DNA of 64,000 nt from Aegilops tauschii subsp. strangulata (lineage: Eukaryota > Streptophyta > Magnoliopsida > Poales > Poaceae): positions 457,918,780 to 457,982,779 of the forward strand of contig NC_053040.3 in the NCBI RefSeq assembly GCF_002575655.3. Direction: 5' to 3'. A program made the position numbers and the translations under genes. Below, one piece after another: positions 42,938 to 54,279 of the stretch (position 1 is the stretch's first letter; every line of letters begins with the position of its first letter). Below the pieces are notes generated by a model. The model had not been told where the DNA came from and ran no database searches. It saw only the letters and a program-made list of their open reading frames with translations.

Positions 42938-44112
42938 CAGCTCCGCCTCCGTCGTTTGCCTCTTATACCCGCGGAGTATGCACCACGCATACATAATTAT
43001 GCACTCAAAATACCTTGGTCATCGACGGAGGCACAACACGGACAGGCCTACAAAGCGGTTCGTCCGAACTTTAGCTTTTTCTCTTTTCTAACTTTTTTCT
43101 CTTTTTCTTTTTGCCATAGGTGAATCAATACCTGTCCGTCCTATGGACCTAAAAGGACTCTTTATGAGCCTGGTTTTCCTACAAATAACCAGGGACTGTT
43201 CCCTCTAAGGAAGCCTTTTCGCGAAAGCACAGGCGGCGCAGACGTGCGACAGGAGGTCCAAAAGATTTTTTGTAGACCAAAAACTCTATTTGAAACCTGT
43301 ACAAAGCCTTTTTTTCCTCAGCCCTCGACCCCTGGCACGTAAAATGGCCGGGGTGTTGGTGTCATAATCTTTAAGATTACGTTCGACGTATCAATCAGAT
43401 TTTAGTGAACATAATCCTCAGTATTTGCTTTTCCGCATACAAGTGTACCTTGCTTCTTCAGTCGTTTCACGCAGACACCTCGGTACAAATCGCCAGCGGC
43501 TTGATACGGCAACATATGGGTTGCCGAAAAAGTCCGAACAGCTCTATAACATCCTTCAGTGTCATGAGTTTGGCATTATATGCATCAGCTCTGAATCATG
43601 TCTTTGGTCAATAGTTGGGTTGCCCAGCTCCTGTGTTTGCTACCCTACGTCCATCTTATTGGCTAGGGTAGTAAAGGGAGAACTTCTGCGATTGTGTTTC
43701 CGGTTCACCTGGTCAAACACCTCAGTAAAGAAAGCCAAAAACGGATTGTCATCATGCGGCGAGAGCTGGTCAACCACTCGGTGACTTATTAGAATCTTTT
43801 GCGATTCCTTCCGTATTACACGAAGGACCATTTTTTGGTCACCTATGTAACGCAACCGTACTAAGTGAAGGTGTTAAAGCCCTAGTCCGATTGCCTAGTT
43901 CACCGCACTGACACCTCCGTTCCGGACCAAGACGTTGGGTCAAGAGTGATCAGGTGCTCTTTCGAACACCCCCTTATTATATGCAAGGGGGCTGAAGTCG
44001 ACGATTGGCAAACTTTCAAGTTATAAGAAACGGCCGCACAGGAGGAAATAATAGATAAGGTATACATAAATCTTTTACGTATCATAATATTGTTATCACA
44101 ATTCCGGTACAT
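42938..44112. other. Spacer between the convergent genes of Gypsy-G
   Basis: No long frame. It matches 62183-63377 of Gypsy-J in blocks, for example ttatatgcatcagctctgaatcatg. It is conserved although non-coding, so it may hold 3' UTRs of both genes. An AATAAA on the minus strand overlaps the antisense stop codon at 44108-44115. Confidence 0.6.
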
Positions 44113-44987
44113 TTATTCAAATATAATATCCTTCGAGCACTGACCCTCTATCAAGCAGGCGCCCTCTAGGACGTCCTCCACATAATGCTCCGGCGTGCGA
44201 TGGTCCTTGCATCCGGGCGGACCCTTGGTTGCAACATCGGTGGCCTTCATCTTTGCCCAGTACATCTTGACGCGGGCAAAGGCCATCCGGGCACCTTCTA
44301 TGCACACCGACCGCTTGACGGCGTCAATATGCGGCACTGCATCACCAAGCCACTGCACCAAACCAAAATAGCTGCTCGGAACGGGTTCGGCTGGCCATAG
44401 CCGGACCATGACGTCCTTCATGGTAGCTCCGGACATCTTGTGTAGCTCGGCCCACTGGGCCATCTGTTCGTGCAGCAGCGCCAGACGCCTTGCCACATTT
44501 AATTGCGACCAGAAAAGCCTCTCTGCAGCATGTCCTTCTTGTGCTTGGAAGAACTGCGCCGCGTCAGAAACACTCTTCGGCAGATCCAACAACACGTCTG
44601 GAGAACTCCACATTTGGTTAAGCTGAGCATACTTTGGGTCGCCGAACTTAGTCTGTAAAAGAAAGGGCTTACCAGCCGCTATCTCCCCAGCCTGTCGGAT
44701 CTCCTCCCGAGCCGCTCTATATTCGGATTGCGCTTCTTTCGCCTCCAGTAAGGCTTTTTCAAGTTTTGCTGCCTTGGCTTTGTTATCCTCCTCGAGGGAT
44801 TTGCATCTTCTAGTGGCATCCTTTAGCTCCTGCTCCATGGTAGATATTCTCTCCTAGTACTGGCGCTGAGCGGCCTATTCGGCCTTTAAATCCGCAGTTG
44901 CCTTCTTGGCAGCCGCGTCGCTCACTCTGGCTTGCTCCTTGGCCCGAGCAACTTCAGCCCGAAGGGCCTCAACCGCGGCAGCACCAT
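44113..44987 (-). pseudogene. Gypsy-G antisense gene, last exon (coiled coil and conserved C-terminus)
   Basis: Acceptor TGTAG at 44988-44992 on the minus strand. The first third is coiled coil (VEALRAEVARAKEQARVSDA, then EQELKDATRRCKSLEEDN and KLEKALLEAKEAQSEYRAA). The rest is a conserved helical region: LPKSVSDAAQFFQAQEG, ERLFWSQLN, WPAEPVPSSYFGLVQWLGDA, and IDAVKRSVCIEGARMAFARV, ending KDIIFE. Gypsy-J encodes a clear homologue at 63378-63965. Two in-frame stops near 44850-44880 disable this copy. The function is unknown. In related grass elements such proteins follow a plant 'putative gypsy type transposon' domain. Confidence 0.75.
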
Positions 44988-45073
44988 CTACAGTTATGCA
45001 TGTCACAGTATATAATCTTCAGCTTCGTGCTCATACTAGTATACATGCATAAACAAGCTGCCCCAACACATAC

Positions 45074-45188
45074 CTTGTGCCTCGTCGAGCCTCCTGTTAA
45101 TAAGAGTGATGTCCTCATCCGCTAACTCAAGTTTCTGCTTTAGATCTGCAATTTCTGTAGCTTGGGTGGTCGCCATGGACATAATAGC
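45074..45188 (-). pseudogene. Gypsy-G antisense gene, small coiled-coil exon
   Basis: 115 bp with acceptor ACGCAG and donor GTATGTG. It encodes IADLKQKLELADEDITLINR-type heptads. Frame and phase agree with both neighbours (GFE-AIMSM and DEAQ-DGAAA), which supports real splicing. Confidence 0.75.
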
Positions 45189-45321
45189 CTGCGTTCAAAT
45201 TACTTAGGTTACCTCCTGAGCATATCCTTTTGATCCTCTGATCGCCTCCCTGTGGAAACCGACCAGAGCATCAGGGGCTACTATCTATACTCAGGCGCAG
45301 TTAAGCTATTACATTGCATAC

Positions 45322-45811
45322 CTCGAAGCCTCTCAACAGGCTCATGAAAGCTTCATTCAATCCGCTTCTCGTGGAAAGAACCCTTTCAACTACCGTACCC
45401 ATTAAGGTACGATGTTCCTCTGAGATGGACGCACTTTGTAATGTACCCATCAGAGTATCTGGCACCTCCGGATTCCTAGAGTCTGCTGCGAGAGTATGCA
45501 TTCCCTTCAAAGGGGTACGCCTGCTCGACCCTGGAGTCGTCTTCGGCTGTAAGCCGGATAGTTCGGGGCCTTCATTACTGGGGCCCATAGGGGCTGCGCC
45601 CCCTGGACCCTTGATGATCGAAGTACCACCCTCGGGCGTTGTTTTCATCGTCCCCCATGCCGCTTGATGGTCAGGGGAGATTCTCTGAGATGACACCTCG
45701 AAGTCGTCCGCCCTAAGAGGCGAGGAAGCATGAGAAGGTGTCTCGCTTTCCATCATCCCTGGAGTTAAGTCCCTTGATGAGGAGGACTGTCGGGGTGGAC
45801 TTTGGGCCGAA
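45322..45811 (-). pseudogene. Gypsy-G antisense gene, Ser/Pro/Gly-rich exon
   Basis: Acceptor TTGCAG at 45812-45817 and donor GAGGTATGC at 45316-45324. The linker-like, low-complexity beginning (SAQSPPRQSSSSRDLTPG) is followed by a more ordered end, VERVLSTRSGLNEAFMSLLRGFE, which leads into the coiled coil. No stop inside the exon. Confidence 0.7.
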
Positions 45812-45879
45812 CTGCAAGCATATAGTTTAAAAGTTACCCCTACAACCTGAAAAGAACGGGATATGTCTAGAGCATCCTT

Positions 45880-45935
45880 GTTCACTTATGATTCGGCAAG
45901 GGGCTTGTCCCTAGAGGGGTGCCTTGCGACGACAT
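45880..45935 (-). pseudogene. Gypsy-G antisense gene, exon part left of Copia-H
   Basis: Continues in frame from 53866 once Copia-H and one TSD copy are ignored (SGSEADV then VARHPSRDKPLAES, then a stop). The exon's donor is uncertain: GTGAAC follows the TAA directly. Confidence 0.55.
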
Positions 45936-46852
45936 TGTTGGGGATCGTTGCAGAAATTTAAAATTTTCTACGCATCACCAAGATCAATCTATCGAGTCAT
46001 CTAGCAACGAGAGAGAGAGGAGTGCATCTACATACCCTTGTAGATCGCGAGCGGAAGCGTTCAAGAGAACGGGGTTGATGGAGTCATACTCGTCGTGATC
46101 CAAATCACCGATGATCCTAGCGCCGAACGGACGGCACCTCCGCGTTCAACACACGTACGGAGCGGAGAAGTCTCCTCCTTCTTGATCCAGCAAGGGGGAA
46201 GGAGAAGTTGATGGAGATCCAGCAGCATGACGGCGTGGTGGTGGAAGCAGCGGGATTCCAGCAGGGCTTCGCCAAGTGCTACTGGAGGAGGAAGAGGTGT
46301 CACATTGAGCTCATTATGATGATGTCCTAACGAGTGGGCCTAGAGATACCTCTCCGTCATACGGAGTGACAAATCCCAGTCTCGATTCGTGCCAACCCAA
46401 CAGATACTTTTGGGGATACCCGTAGTGTACCTTTATAGCCACCCAGTTACGTTGTGATGTTTGGCACACCCAAAGTACACTTACGGTATCCGGGAGTTGC
46501 ACAATCTCATGGTCGAAGGAAAGGATACTTGACATTAAAAAAGCTTTAGCAAACGAACTACACGATGTAGTGCTATGCTTAGGATTGGGTCTTGTCCATC
46601 ACATCATTCTCCTAATGATGTGATCCCGTTATCAATGACATCCAATGTCCATGGTCAGGAAACCGTAACCATCTATTGATCAACGAGCTAGTCAACTAGA
46701 GGCTCACTAGGGACATCTTATGGTCTATGTGTTCACACATGTATTACGATTTCCGGATAACACAATTATAGCATGAACAATAGACAATTATCATGAACAA
46801 GGAAATATAATAATAACAATTTTATTATTGCCTCTAGGGCATATTTCCAACA
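45936..46852 (-). repeat. 3' LTR of Copia-H with an 821-bp internal deletion
   Basis: The junction gaggtgtcac|attgagctc joins what corresponds to 52490 and 53312 of the intact LTR. The length difference (1738 minus 917) is exactly 821, so there is no other net indel. The deleted part includes the TATA region. Confidence 0.93.
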
Positions 46853-46867
46853 GTCTCCCACTTGCAC
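46853..46867 (-). other. Polypurine tract of Copia-H
   Basis: Minus strand GTGCAAGTGGGAGAC next to the 3' LTR, as in Copia-D and Copia-F. Confidence 0.75.
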
Positions 46868-46989
46868 TAGAGTCAATAATCTAGTTACATTGTGATGAAT
46901 CGTACACCCATAGAGTTCTGGTGTTGATCATGTTTCGCCCGTGGAAGAGGTTTAGTCAACGGATCTGCGACATTCAAATCCGTATGCAC

Positions 46990-48318
46990 TTTACAAATAT
47001 CTATGTCTCCATTTTGAACATTTCATGAATGGAGTTGAAGCGACGCTTGATGTGCCTGGTCTTCTTGTGAAACATGGGCTCCTTGGCAAGGGCAATAGCT
47101 CCAGTGTTGTCACAGAAGAGAGTCATTAGCCCCGATGCATTGGGAATAACTCCTAGGTCGGCAATGAACTCCTTCATCCAGATTGCTTCATGTGCTGCCT
47201 CCGAGGCTGCCATGTACTCCGCTTCACATGTAGATCCCGCCACGACGCTTTGCTTGCAACTGCACCAGCTAACTGCCCCACCATTCAAAATGTACACGTA
47301 TCCGGTTTGTGACTTAGAGTCATCCAGATCTGTGTCGAAGCTAGCATCGACGTAACCCTTTACGATGAGCTCTTCGTCACCTCCATAAACGAGAAACATA
47401 TCCTTAGTCCTTTTCAGGTACTTCAGGATGTTCTTGACCGTTGTCCAGTGTTCCATGCCGGGATTACTTTGGTACCTTCCTACCAAACTTACGGCAAGGT
47501 TTACATCAGGTCTGGTACACAGCATGGCATACATAATAGACCCTATGGCCGAGGCATAGGGGATGACACTCATCTTTTCTCTATCTTTTGCCGTGGTCGG
47601 GCATTGAGCCGTGCTCAATCTCACACCTTGCAATACAGGCAAGAACCCCTTCTTGGACTGATCCATATTAAACTTCTTCAATATCTTGTCAAGGTATGTG
47701 CTTTGTGAAAGACCTATTTGGCGTCTCGATCTAACTCTATAGATCTTGATGCCTAATATGTAAGCAGCTTCTCCAAGGTCCTTCATTGAAAAACACTTAT
47801 TCAAGTAGGCCTTTATGCTTTCCAAGAATTCTATATCATTTCCCATCAATAGTATGTCATCTACATATAATATGAGAAATGCTACAGAACTCCCACTCAC
47901 TTTCTTGTAAACACAGGCTTCTCCATAAGTCTGTGTAAACCCAAACGCTTTGATCATCTCATCAAAGCGAATGTTCCAACTCCGAGATGCCTGCACCAGC
48001 CCATAGATTGAGCGCTGGAGCTTGCATACCTTGTCAGCATTCTTAGGATTGACAAAACCTTCCGGCTGCATCATATACAATTCTTCCTTAAGGAAGCCGT
48101 TAAGGAATGCCGTTTTGACGTCCATTTGCCATATTTCATAATCGTAGAATGCGGCAATTGCTAACATGATTCGGACGGACTTCAGCTTCGCTATGGTGAG
48201 AAGGTCTCATCGTAGTCAACTCCTTGAACTTGTCGATAACCCTTAGCGACAAGTCAAGCTTTATAGATGGTAACATTTCCATCAGCGTCCGTCTTCTTCT
48301 TAAAGATCCATTTATTTT
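46990..48318 (-). pseudogene. Copia-H reverse transcriptase and RNase H
   Basis: A 388-codon open frame (47001-48167) covers most of RT and RNase H with catalytic motifs intact: DVKTAFLNG, LYVDDILLMGND (YVDD at 47856-47867), LGIKI, DASFDT, GGAVSW, EAEYMAASE and DNTGAIALAKE. Upstream, two single-base losses break the RT start: one near 48340 (gggaaatc where Copia-D has gggcaagtc) and one near 48194 (gctatggtgag where Copia-D has gctacgggtgag). The end (after NSIHE) is also shifted, so VADPLTKP is not in frame. Without these it would be a typical Copia enzyme. Confidence 0.92.
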
Positions 48319-49163
48319 CTATCGCTCGCCGATCATCGGGAAATCTGTCAAAGTCCATACTTTGTTTTCATACATGGATCCTATCTCGGATTGCATGGCT
48401 TCAAGCCATTTGTTGGAATCTGGACCCGCCATTGCTTCTTCATAGTTCGAAGGTTCACCGTTGTCCAACAACATGATTTCCATGACAGGGTTGCCGTACC
48501 ACTCTGGTGCGGAATGTGTCCTTGTGGACCTACAAAGTTCAGTGGTAACTTGATCATGATCGTCATCATTAACTTCCTCTCTAGTCGGTGCAGGCACCAC
48601 AGAAACATTTTCTTGTGCTGCGCTACTTTCTGGTTCGAGAGGGGTCATCTCATCAAGTTCCACTTTCCTCCCACTTACTTCTTTCGAGAGAAACTCTTTT
48701 TCCAGAAAGGACCCGTTCTTGGCAACGAAGATCTTGCCTTCGGATCTGAGGTAGAAGGTATACCCAATGGTTTCCTTAGGGTATCCTATGAAGACGCATT
48801 TTTCCGACTTGGGTTCGAGCTTTTCAGGTTGAAGTTTCTTGACATAAGCATCGCATCCCCAAACTTTAAGAAACGACAGCTTAGGTTTCTTTCCAAACCA
48901 TAATTCATATGGTGTCGTCTCAACGGATTTTGACGGAGCCCTATTTAAAGTGAATGCGGCAGTCTCTAAAGCATAACCCCAAAATGATAGCGGTAGATCG
49001 GTAAGAGACATCATAGATCGCACCATATCCAATAGAGTGCGATTACGACGTTCGGACACACCATTACGCTGAGGTGTTCCAGGCGGCGTGAGTTGTGAAA
49101 CAATTCCACATTTCCTTAAGTGTGTGCCAAATTTGTGACTCAAATATTCCCCTCCACGATCTG
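48319..49163 (-). pseudogene. Copia-H integrase core and linker
   Basis: A 274-codon frame with SQLTPPGTPQRNGVSERRNR (catalytic Glu), SMMSLTDLPLSFWGYALETA, PYELWFGKKPKLSFLKVWGC, and the integrase C-terminal part KCVFIGYPKETIGYTFY. An acidic linker and the first residues of RT (NKVWTLTDF) follow. It is separated from the upstream zinc module and first Asp by a TGA stop at 49165-49167, exactly where CGA (Arg of FLRSD) would be expected. Confidence 0.9.
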
Positions 49164-49164
49164 A

Positions 49165-50853
49165 TCATAAGAACTTTATTTTCCTGTCATGTTGATTCTC
49201 AACCTCACTCTGAAATTCCTTGAACTTTTCAAAGGTCTCAGACTTGTGTTTCATTAAGTAGACATACCCATATCTACTTAAGTCATCAGTGAGGGTGAGA
49301 ACATAACGATAGCCACCACGAGCCTCAACGCTCATTGGACCGCATACATCAGTATGTATGATTTCCAATAAGTTGGTTGCTCGCTCCATTGTTCCGGAGA
49401 ACGGAGTCTTGGTCATTTTGCCCATGAGGCATGGTTCGCACGTGTCAAATGATTCATAATCAAGAGACTCCAAAAGTCCATCTGCATGGAGTTTCTTCAT
49501 GCGTTTGACACCAATGTGACCAAGGCGGCAGTGCCACAAGTATGTGGGACTATCATTATCAACCTTACATTTCTTGGCATTCACACTATGAATATGTGCA
49601 ACATCACGTTCGAGATTCATTAAGAATAAACCATTGACCAGCGGGGCATGACCATAAAACATATCTCTCATATAAATAGAACAACCATTATTCTTGGATT
49701 TAAATGAGTAGCCATCTCGCATCAAACGAGATCCAGATACAATGTTCATGCTCAAAGCTGGCACTAAATAACAATTATTGAGGTTTAAAACTAATCCCGT
49801 AGGTAAATGTAGAGGCAGCGTGCTGACGGCGATCACATCGACCTTGGAACCATTCCCGACGCGCATCGTCACCTCGTCCTTCGCCGGTCTCCGCTTATTC
49901 CGCAACTCCTGCTTTGAGTTACAAATATGAGCAACCGCACCGGTATCAAATACCCAGGAGCTACTACAAGCGCTGGTTAGGTACACATCAATAACATGTA
50001 TATCACATATACCTTTGGTATTGCCGGCCTTCTTATCCGCTAAGTACTTGGGGCAGTTCCGCTTCCAGTGACCGTTTCCCTTGCAATAAAAGAACTCAGT
50101 CTCAGGCTTGGGTCCATTCTTTGTCTTCTTCCCGGCAGCTTGCATACCGGGCACGGCAACTCCCTTGTCGTCTTTCTTGAAGTTCTTCTTACCCTTGCCT
50201 TTCTTGAACTTAGTGGTTTTATTCACCATCAACACTTGATGTTCCTTTTTGATCTCCACCTCCGCTGATTTCAGCATTGAATATACCTCAGGAATGGTCT
50301 TTTCCATCCCATGCATATTGAAGTTCATCACAAAGCTCTTGTAGCTAGGTGGGAGCGACTGAAGGATTCTGTCAACGACCGCATCATCCGGGAGATTAAC
50401 TCCCAGCTGAGATAAGCGGTTGTGCAACCCAGACATTTTGAGTATGTGCTCGCTGACAGAACTATTCTCCTCCATCTTACAATTATAGAACTTGTCGGAG
50501 ACTTCTTATCTCTCGACCCGCGCATGAGCTTGGAAAACCATTTTCAGCTCTTGGAACATCTCATATGCTCCGTGCTGCTCGAAACGCTTTTGGAGCCCCG
50601 GTTCTAAGCTGTAAAGCATGCCACACTGAACCAGGGAGTAATCATCAACACGTGTTTGCCAGGCGTTCATAACGTCTTGGTTTGCTGGGACGGGTGCTTC
50701 ACCTAGCGGTGCTTCAAGGACATATGCTTTCTTGGCAGCTATGAGGATGATCCTCAAGTTCCGGACCCAGTCCGTATAGTTGCTACCATCGTCTTTCAGC
50801 TTGGTTTTCTCTAGGAACGCGTTGAAGTTGAGGTTGACATTAGTGTGGGCCAT
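49165..50853 (-). pseudogene. Copia-H gag, protease and integrase N-terminus
   Basis: The start is ATG 50853 (MAHTNVNLNFNAFLEKTKLK), and the first 115 codons are open. A TAA at 50506-50508 replaces the Tyr codon seen in relatives. The remaining 436 codons show KMEENSSVSEHILKM, a zinc knuckle whose first Cys is Phe (FFYCKGNGHWKRNC), and the protease site FDTGAVAHICN (DTG intact). The GAG-pre-integrase HHCC module follows (LWHCRLGHIG...CEPC), then TDVCGPM. It ends at the CGA-to-TGA stop. All order and spacing are as in the Angela/BARE-1 group. Confidence 0.92.
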
Positions 50854-52107
50854 TTGATCTACAAGACATATTGTAAAGATTTTAGACTAAGTTCATGATA
50901 ATTAAGTTCATCTTATCAAATTATTAATGAACTCCCACTCAGACAGACATCCCTCTAGTCATCTAAGTGATACATGATCCGAGTCAACTAGGCCGTGTCC
51001 GATCATCACGTGAGACGGACTAGTCATCATCGGTGAACATCTTCATGTTGATCGTATCTCCTATACGACAAATGTTCGACCTTTCGGTCTCTTGTGTTCC
51101 GAGGCCATGTCTGTACATGCTAGGCTCTTCAAGTCAACCTAAGTGTATTGCGTGTGTAAATCTGGCTTACACCCGTTGTATGCGAGCGTTAGAACCTATC
51201 ACACCCGATCATCACGTGGTGCTTCGGAACAACGAACCTTCGCAACGGTGCACAGTTAGGGGGAACACTTTCTTGAAATTTTAGCGAGGGATCATCTTAT
51301 TTATGCTACCGTCGTTCTAAGCAAATAAGATGTAAAACATGATAAACATCACATGCAATCAAATAGTGACATGATATGGCCAATATCATTTTGCTCCTTT
51401 TGATCTCCATCTTCGGGGCGCCATGTTCATCATTGTCACTGGCATGACACCATGATCTCCATCATCGTGTGTTCATGAAGTTGTCTCGCCAACTATTACT
51501 TCTACTACTATGGCTAACGGTTAGCAATAAAGTAAAGTAATTACATGATGTTTCAGTTGACATGCAGGTCATAAATAAATTAAGACAACTCCTATGGCTC
51601 CTGCCGGTTGTCATACTCATCGACATGCAAGTCGTGATTCCTATTACAAGAACATGATCAATCTCATACATCACATATATCATTCATCACATTCTTCTGG
51701 CCATATCACATCACATGACACATGCTGCAAAAACAAGTTAGACGTCCTCTAATTGTTGTTGCAAATTTTTATGTGGCTGCTATAGGTTTCTAGCAAGAAC
51801 GTTTCTTACCTACGCCAAAACCACAACGTCATATGCCAATTTCTATTTACCCTTCATAAGGACCCTTTCATCGAATCCGATCCTACTAAAGTGGGAGAGA
51901 CAGACACCCGCAAGCCACCTTATGCAACTAGTGCATGTTAGTCGGTGGAACTTGTCTCACGTAAGCGTACGTGTAAGGTCGGTCTGGGCCGCTTCATCCC
52001 ACGATGCCGCCGAATCAAGATAAGACTAGTAACGGCAAGTAAATTGACAAAATCGATGCCCACAACAACTTGTGTTCTACTCGTGCATAGAAACTACGCA
52101 TAGACCT
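50854..52107 (-). other. Untranslated leader of Copia-H
   Basis: Matches the leaders of Copia-D and Copia-F in blocks. No gene is seen. Confidence 0.6.
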
Positions 52108-52122
52108 AGCTCATGATGCCAT
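52108..52122 (-). other. Primer-binding site of Copia-H
   Basis: The minus strand reads ATGGCATCATGAGCT after the LTR end, a diverged tRNA-Met-complementary site. Confidence 0.6.
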
Positions 52123-53860
52123 TGTTGGGGATCGTTGCAGAAATTTAAATTTTTCTACGCATCACCAAGATCAATCTATGAAGTCATCTAGCAACGAGAG
52201 AGAGATGAGTGCATCTACATACCCTTGTAGATCGCGAGCGGAAGCGTTCAAGAGAACGGGGTTGATGGAGTCGTACTCGTCGTGATCCAAATCACCGATG
52301 ATCCTAGCGCCGAACGGACGGCACCTCCGCGTTCAACACACGTACGGAGCGGAGACGTCTCCTCCTTCTTGATCCAGCAAGGGGGAAGGAGAAGTTGATG
52401 GAGATCCAGCAGCACGACGGCGTGGTGGTGGAAGCAGCGGGATTCCAGCAGGGCTTCGCCAAGCGCTACTGGAGGAGGAAGAGGTGTCACGGGAGGGAGA
52501 GGGAGGCGCCAGGGCTTAGGGTGCGGCTGCCCTCCCTCCCCTCCACTATATATAGGGGCTAGGCGACGCATGCCCCCCTTGGAGATCCCATCTAGAGGGG
52601 GGCGGCGGCCCCTCGGGGGGCAACGGCCCCCTTAGGGTTTCCAACCAGGGGGCGCATGCCCCCTCGGGGGGCAACGGCCCCCTAGGGTTTCCAACCCTAG
52701 GCGCCTTGGGCCCTTGGGTGGGGCACACCAGCCCACCAGGGGCTGGTTCCCACGCCACTTCAGCCCATGGGGCCCTCCGGGATAGGTGGCCCCACCCGGT
52801 GGACCCCCGGGACCCTTCCGGTGGTCCCGGTACAATACCGGTGACCCCCGAAACTCTCCCGGTGGCCGAAACTGGACTTCCTATATATAAATCTTTACCT
52901 CCGGACCATTCTGGAACTCCTCGTGACGTCCGGGATCTCATCCGGGACTCCGAACAACTTTCGGCTAACCGCATACTAATATCTCTACAACTCTAGCGTC
53001 ACTGAACCTTAAGTGTGTAGACCCTACGGGTTCGGGAGACACGTAGACATGACCGAGACAACTCTCCGGTCAATAACCAACAGCGGGATCTGGATACCCA
53101 TGTTGGCTCCCACATGCTCCATGATAATCTCATCGGATGAACCACGATGTCGAGGATTCAATCAATCCCGTATACAATTCCCTTTGTCTATCGGTACGAT
53201 ACTTGCCCGAGATTAGATCGTCGGTATACCGATACCTTGTTCAATCTCGTTACGGCAAGTCTCTTTACTCGTTCCCATAACACATCATCCTGTGAACAAC
53301 TCCTTGATCACATTGAGCTCATTATGATGATGTCCTACCGAGTGGGCCCAGAGATACCTCTCCGTCATACGGAGTGACAAATTCCAGTCTCGATTCGTGC
53401 CAACCCAACAGATACTTTCGGGGATACCCGTAGTGTACCTTTATAGCCACCCAGTTACGTTGTGACGTTTGGCACACCCAAAGTACCCTTACGGTATCCG
53501 GGAGTTGCACAATCTCATGGTCTAAGGAAAGGATACTTGACATTAGAAAAGCTTTAGCAAACGAACTACACGATCTAGTGCTATGCTTAGGATTGGGTCT
53601 TGTCCATCACATCATTCTCCTAATGATGTGATCCCGTTATCAATGACATCCAATGTCCATGGTCAGGAAATCGTAACCATCTATTAGTCAACAAGCTAGT
53701 CAACTAGAGGCTCACTAGGGACATGTTATGGTCTATGTGTTCACACATGTATTACGATTTCCGGATAACACAATTATAGCATGAACAATAGACAATTATC
53801 ATGAACAAGGAAATATAATAATAACCATTTTATTATTGCCTCTAGGGCATATTTCCAACA
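52123..53860 (-). repeat. 5' LTR of Copia-H
   Basis: 1738 bp, with a TATA box at 52546-52555 (ctatatatag). Downstream of the TATA in transcription direction lies the conserved leader with ggcgaagccctgctgg. GC-rich direct repeats (cccctcggggggcaacggcccc) occur at 52610 and 52660. Confidence 0.93.
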
Positions 53861-53865
53861 GACAT

Positions 53866-54176
53866 CGGCTTCGGAACCTGAACCATATGGAAGGGATACC
53901 TTCCCTCTCTTGGGTGCTTCCACCTCCAAGTCTTCGGATGCAGTCCTTTTCCTCCCATGAGGGGAAGGGATATCACCTTCTCCTTCCCCGTCGTCTTTCG
54001 GAGACGGAGCTTCAGTCTCCCCGGACATAGTGTTCGACATACCTGTAGAATGGAGGTCGCTTTCGGCCACTTCGCTCTTATTCTTTCCCTCTTGCGCTGG
54101 CACTTGATATGGCGCCGGGACCAGCATCCTCGTCAACACGGGATCGGCGAGTCTTCGGGAAGTGGAGCTGAACACC
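53866..54176 (-). pseudogene. Gypsy-G antisense gene, acidic/basic linker exon
   Basis: Acceptor ATTAG at 54177-54181. It encodes MLVPAPYQVPAQEGKNKSEV and an acidic stretch followed by GRKRTASEDLEVEAPKRGKV, which looks like a nuclear localisation signal. Copia-H is inserted at its end. Frame and phase agree with the exon on its right. Confidence 0.65.
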
Positions 54177-54279
54177 TAATTCGTTCTGCCTTCTTTATCC
54201 AGCCCTGGTCGAAGATAGAACTCTCAGTACATCGCTATGGGATAATCAACCGAGTTGCGGTCAGAAATTGAGTGCTTAC

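Larger units (their letters stand above)
45936..53860 (-). mobile_element. Copia-H, Angela/BARE-1-type retrotransposon inside the Gypsy-G antisense gene
   Basis: TSD gacat at 45931-45935 and 53861-53865. LTR ends are TGTTGGGGATCG and TTTCCAACA. The 5' LTR (52123-53860, 1738 bp) is full length and the 3' LTR (45936-46852, 917 bp) has lost 821 bp. The polyprotein (47001-50853, minus) is the best preserved of the three Copias, broken by a handful of point lesions. LTR differences are around 2% by eye, between Copia-F and Copia-D in age. Confidence 0.95.

Noticed and set aside
52546..52974. Pro/Gly-rich frames in the Copia-H 5' LTR
   Set aside because: GC-rich LTR sequence with direct repeats; no homologous frame is used by the element.
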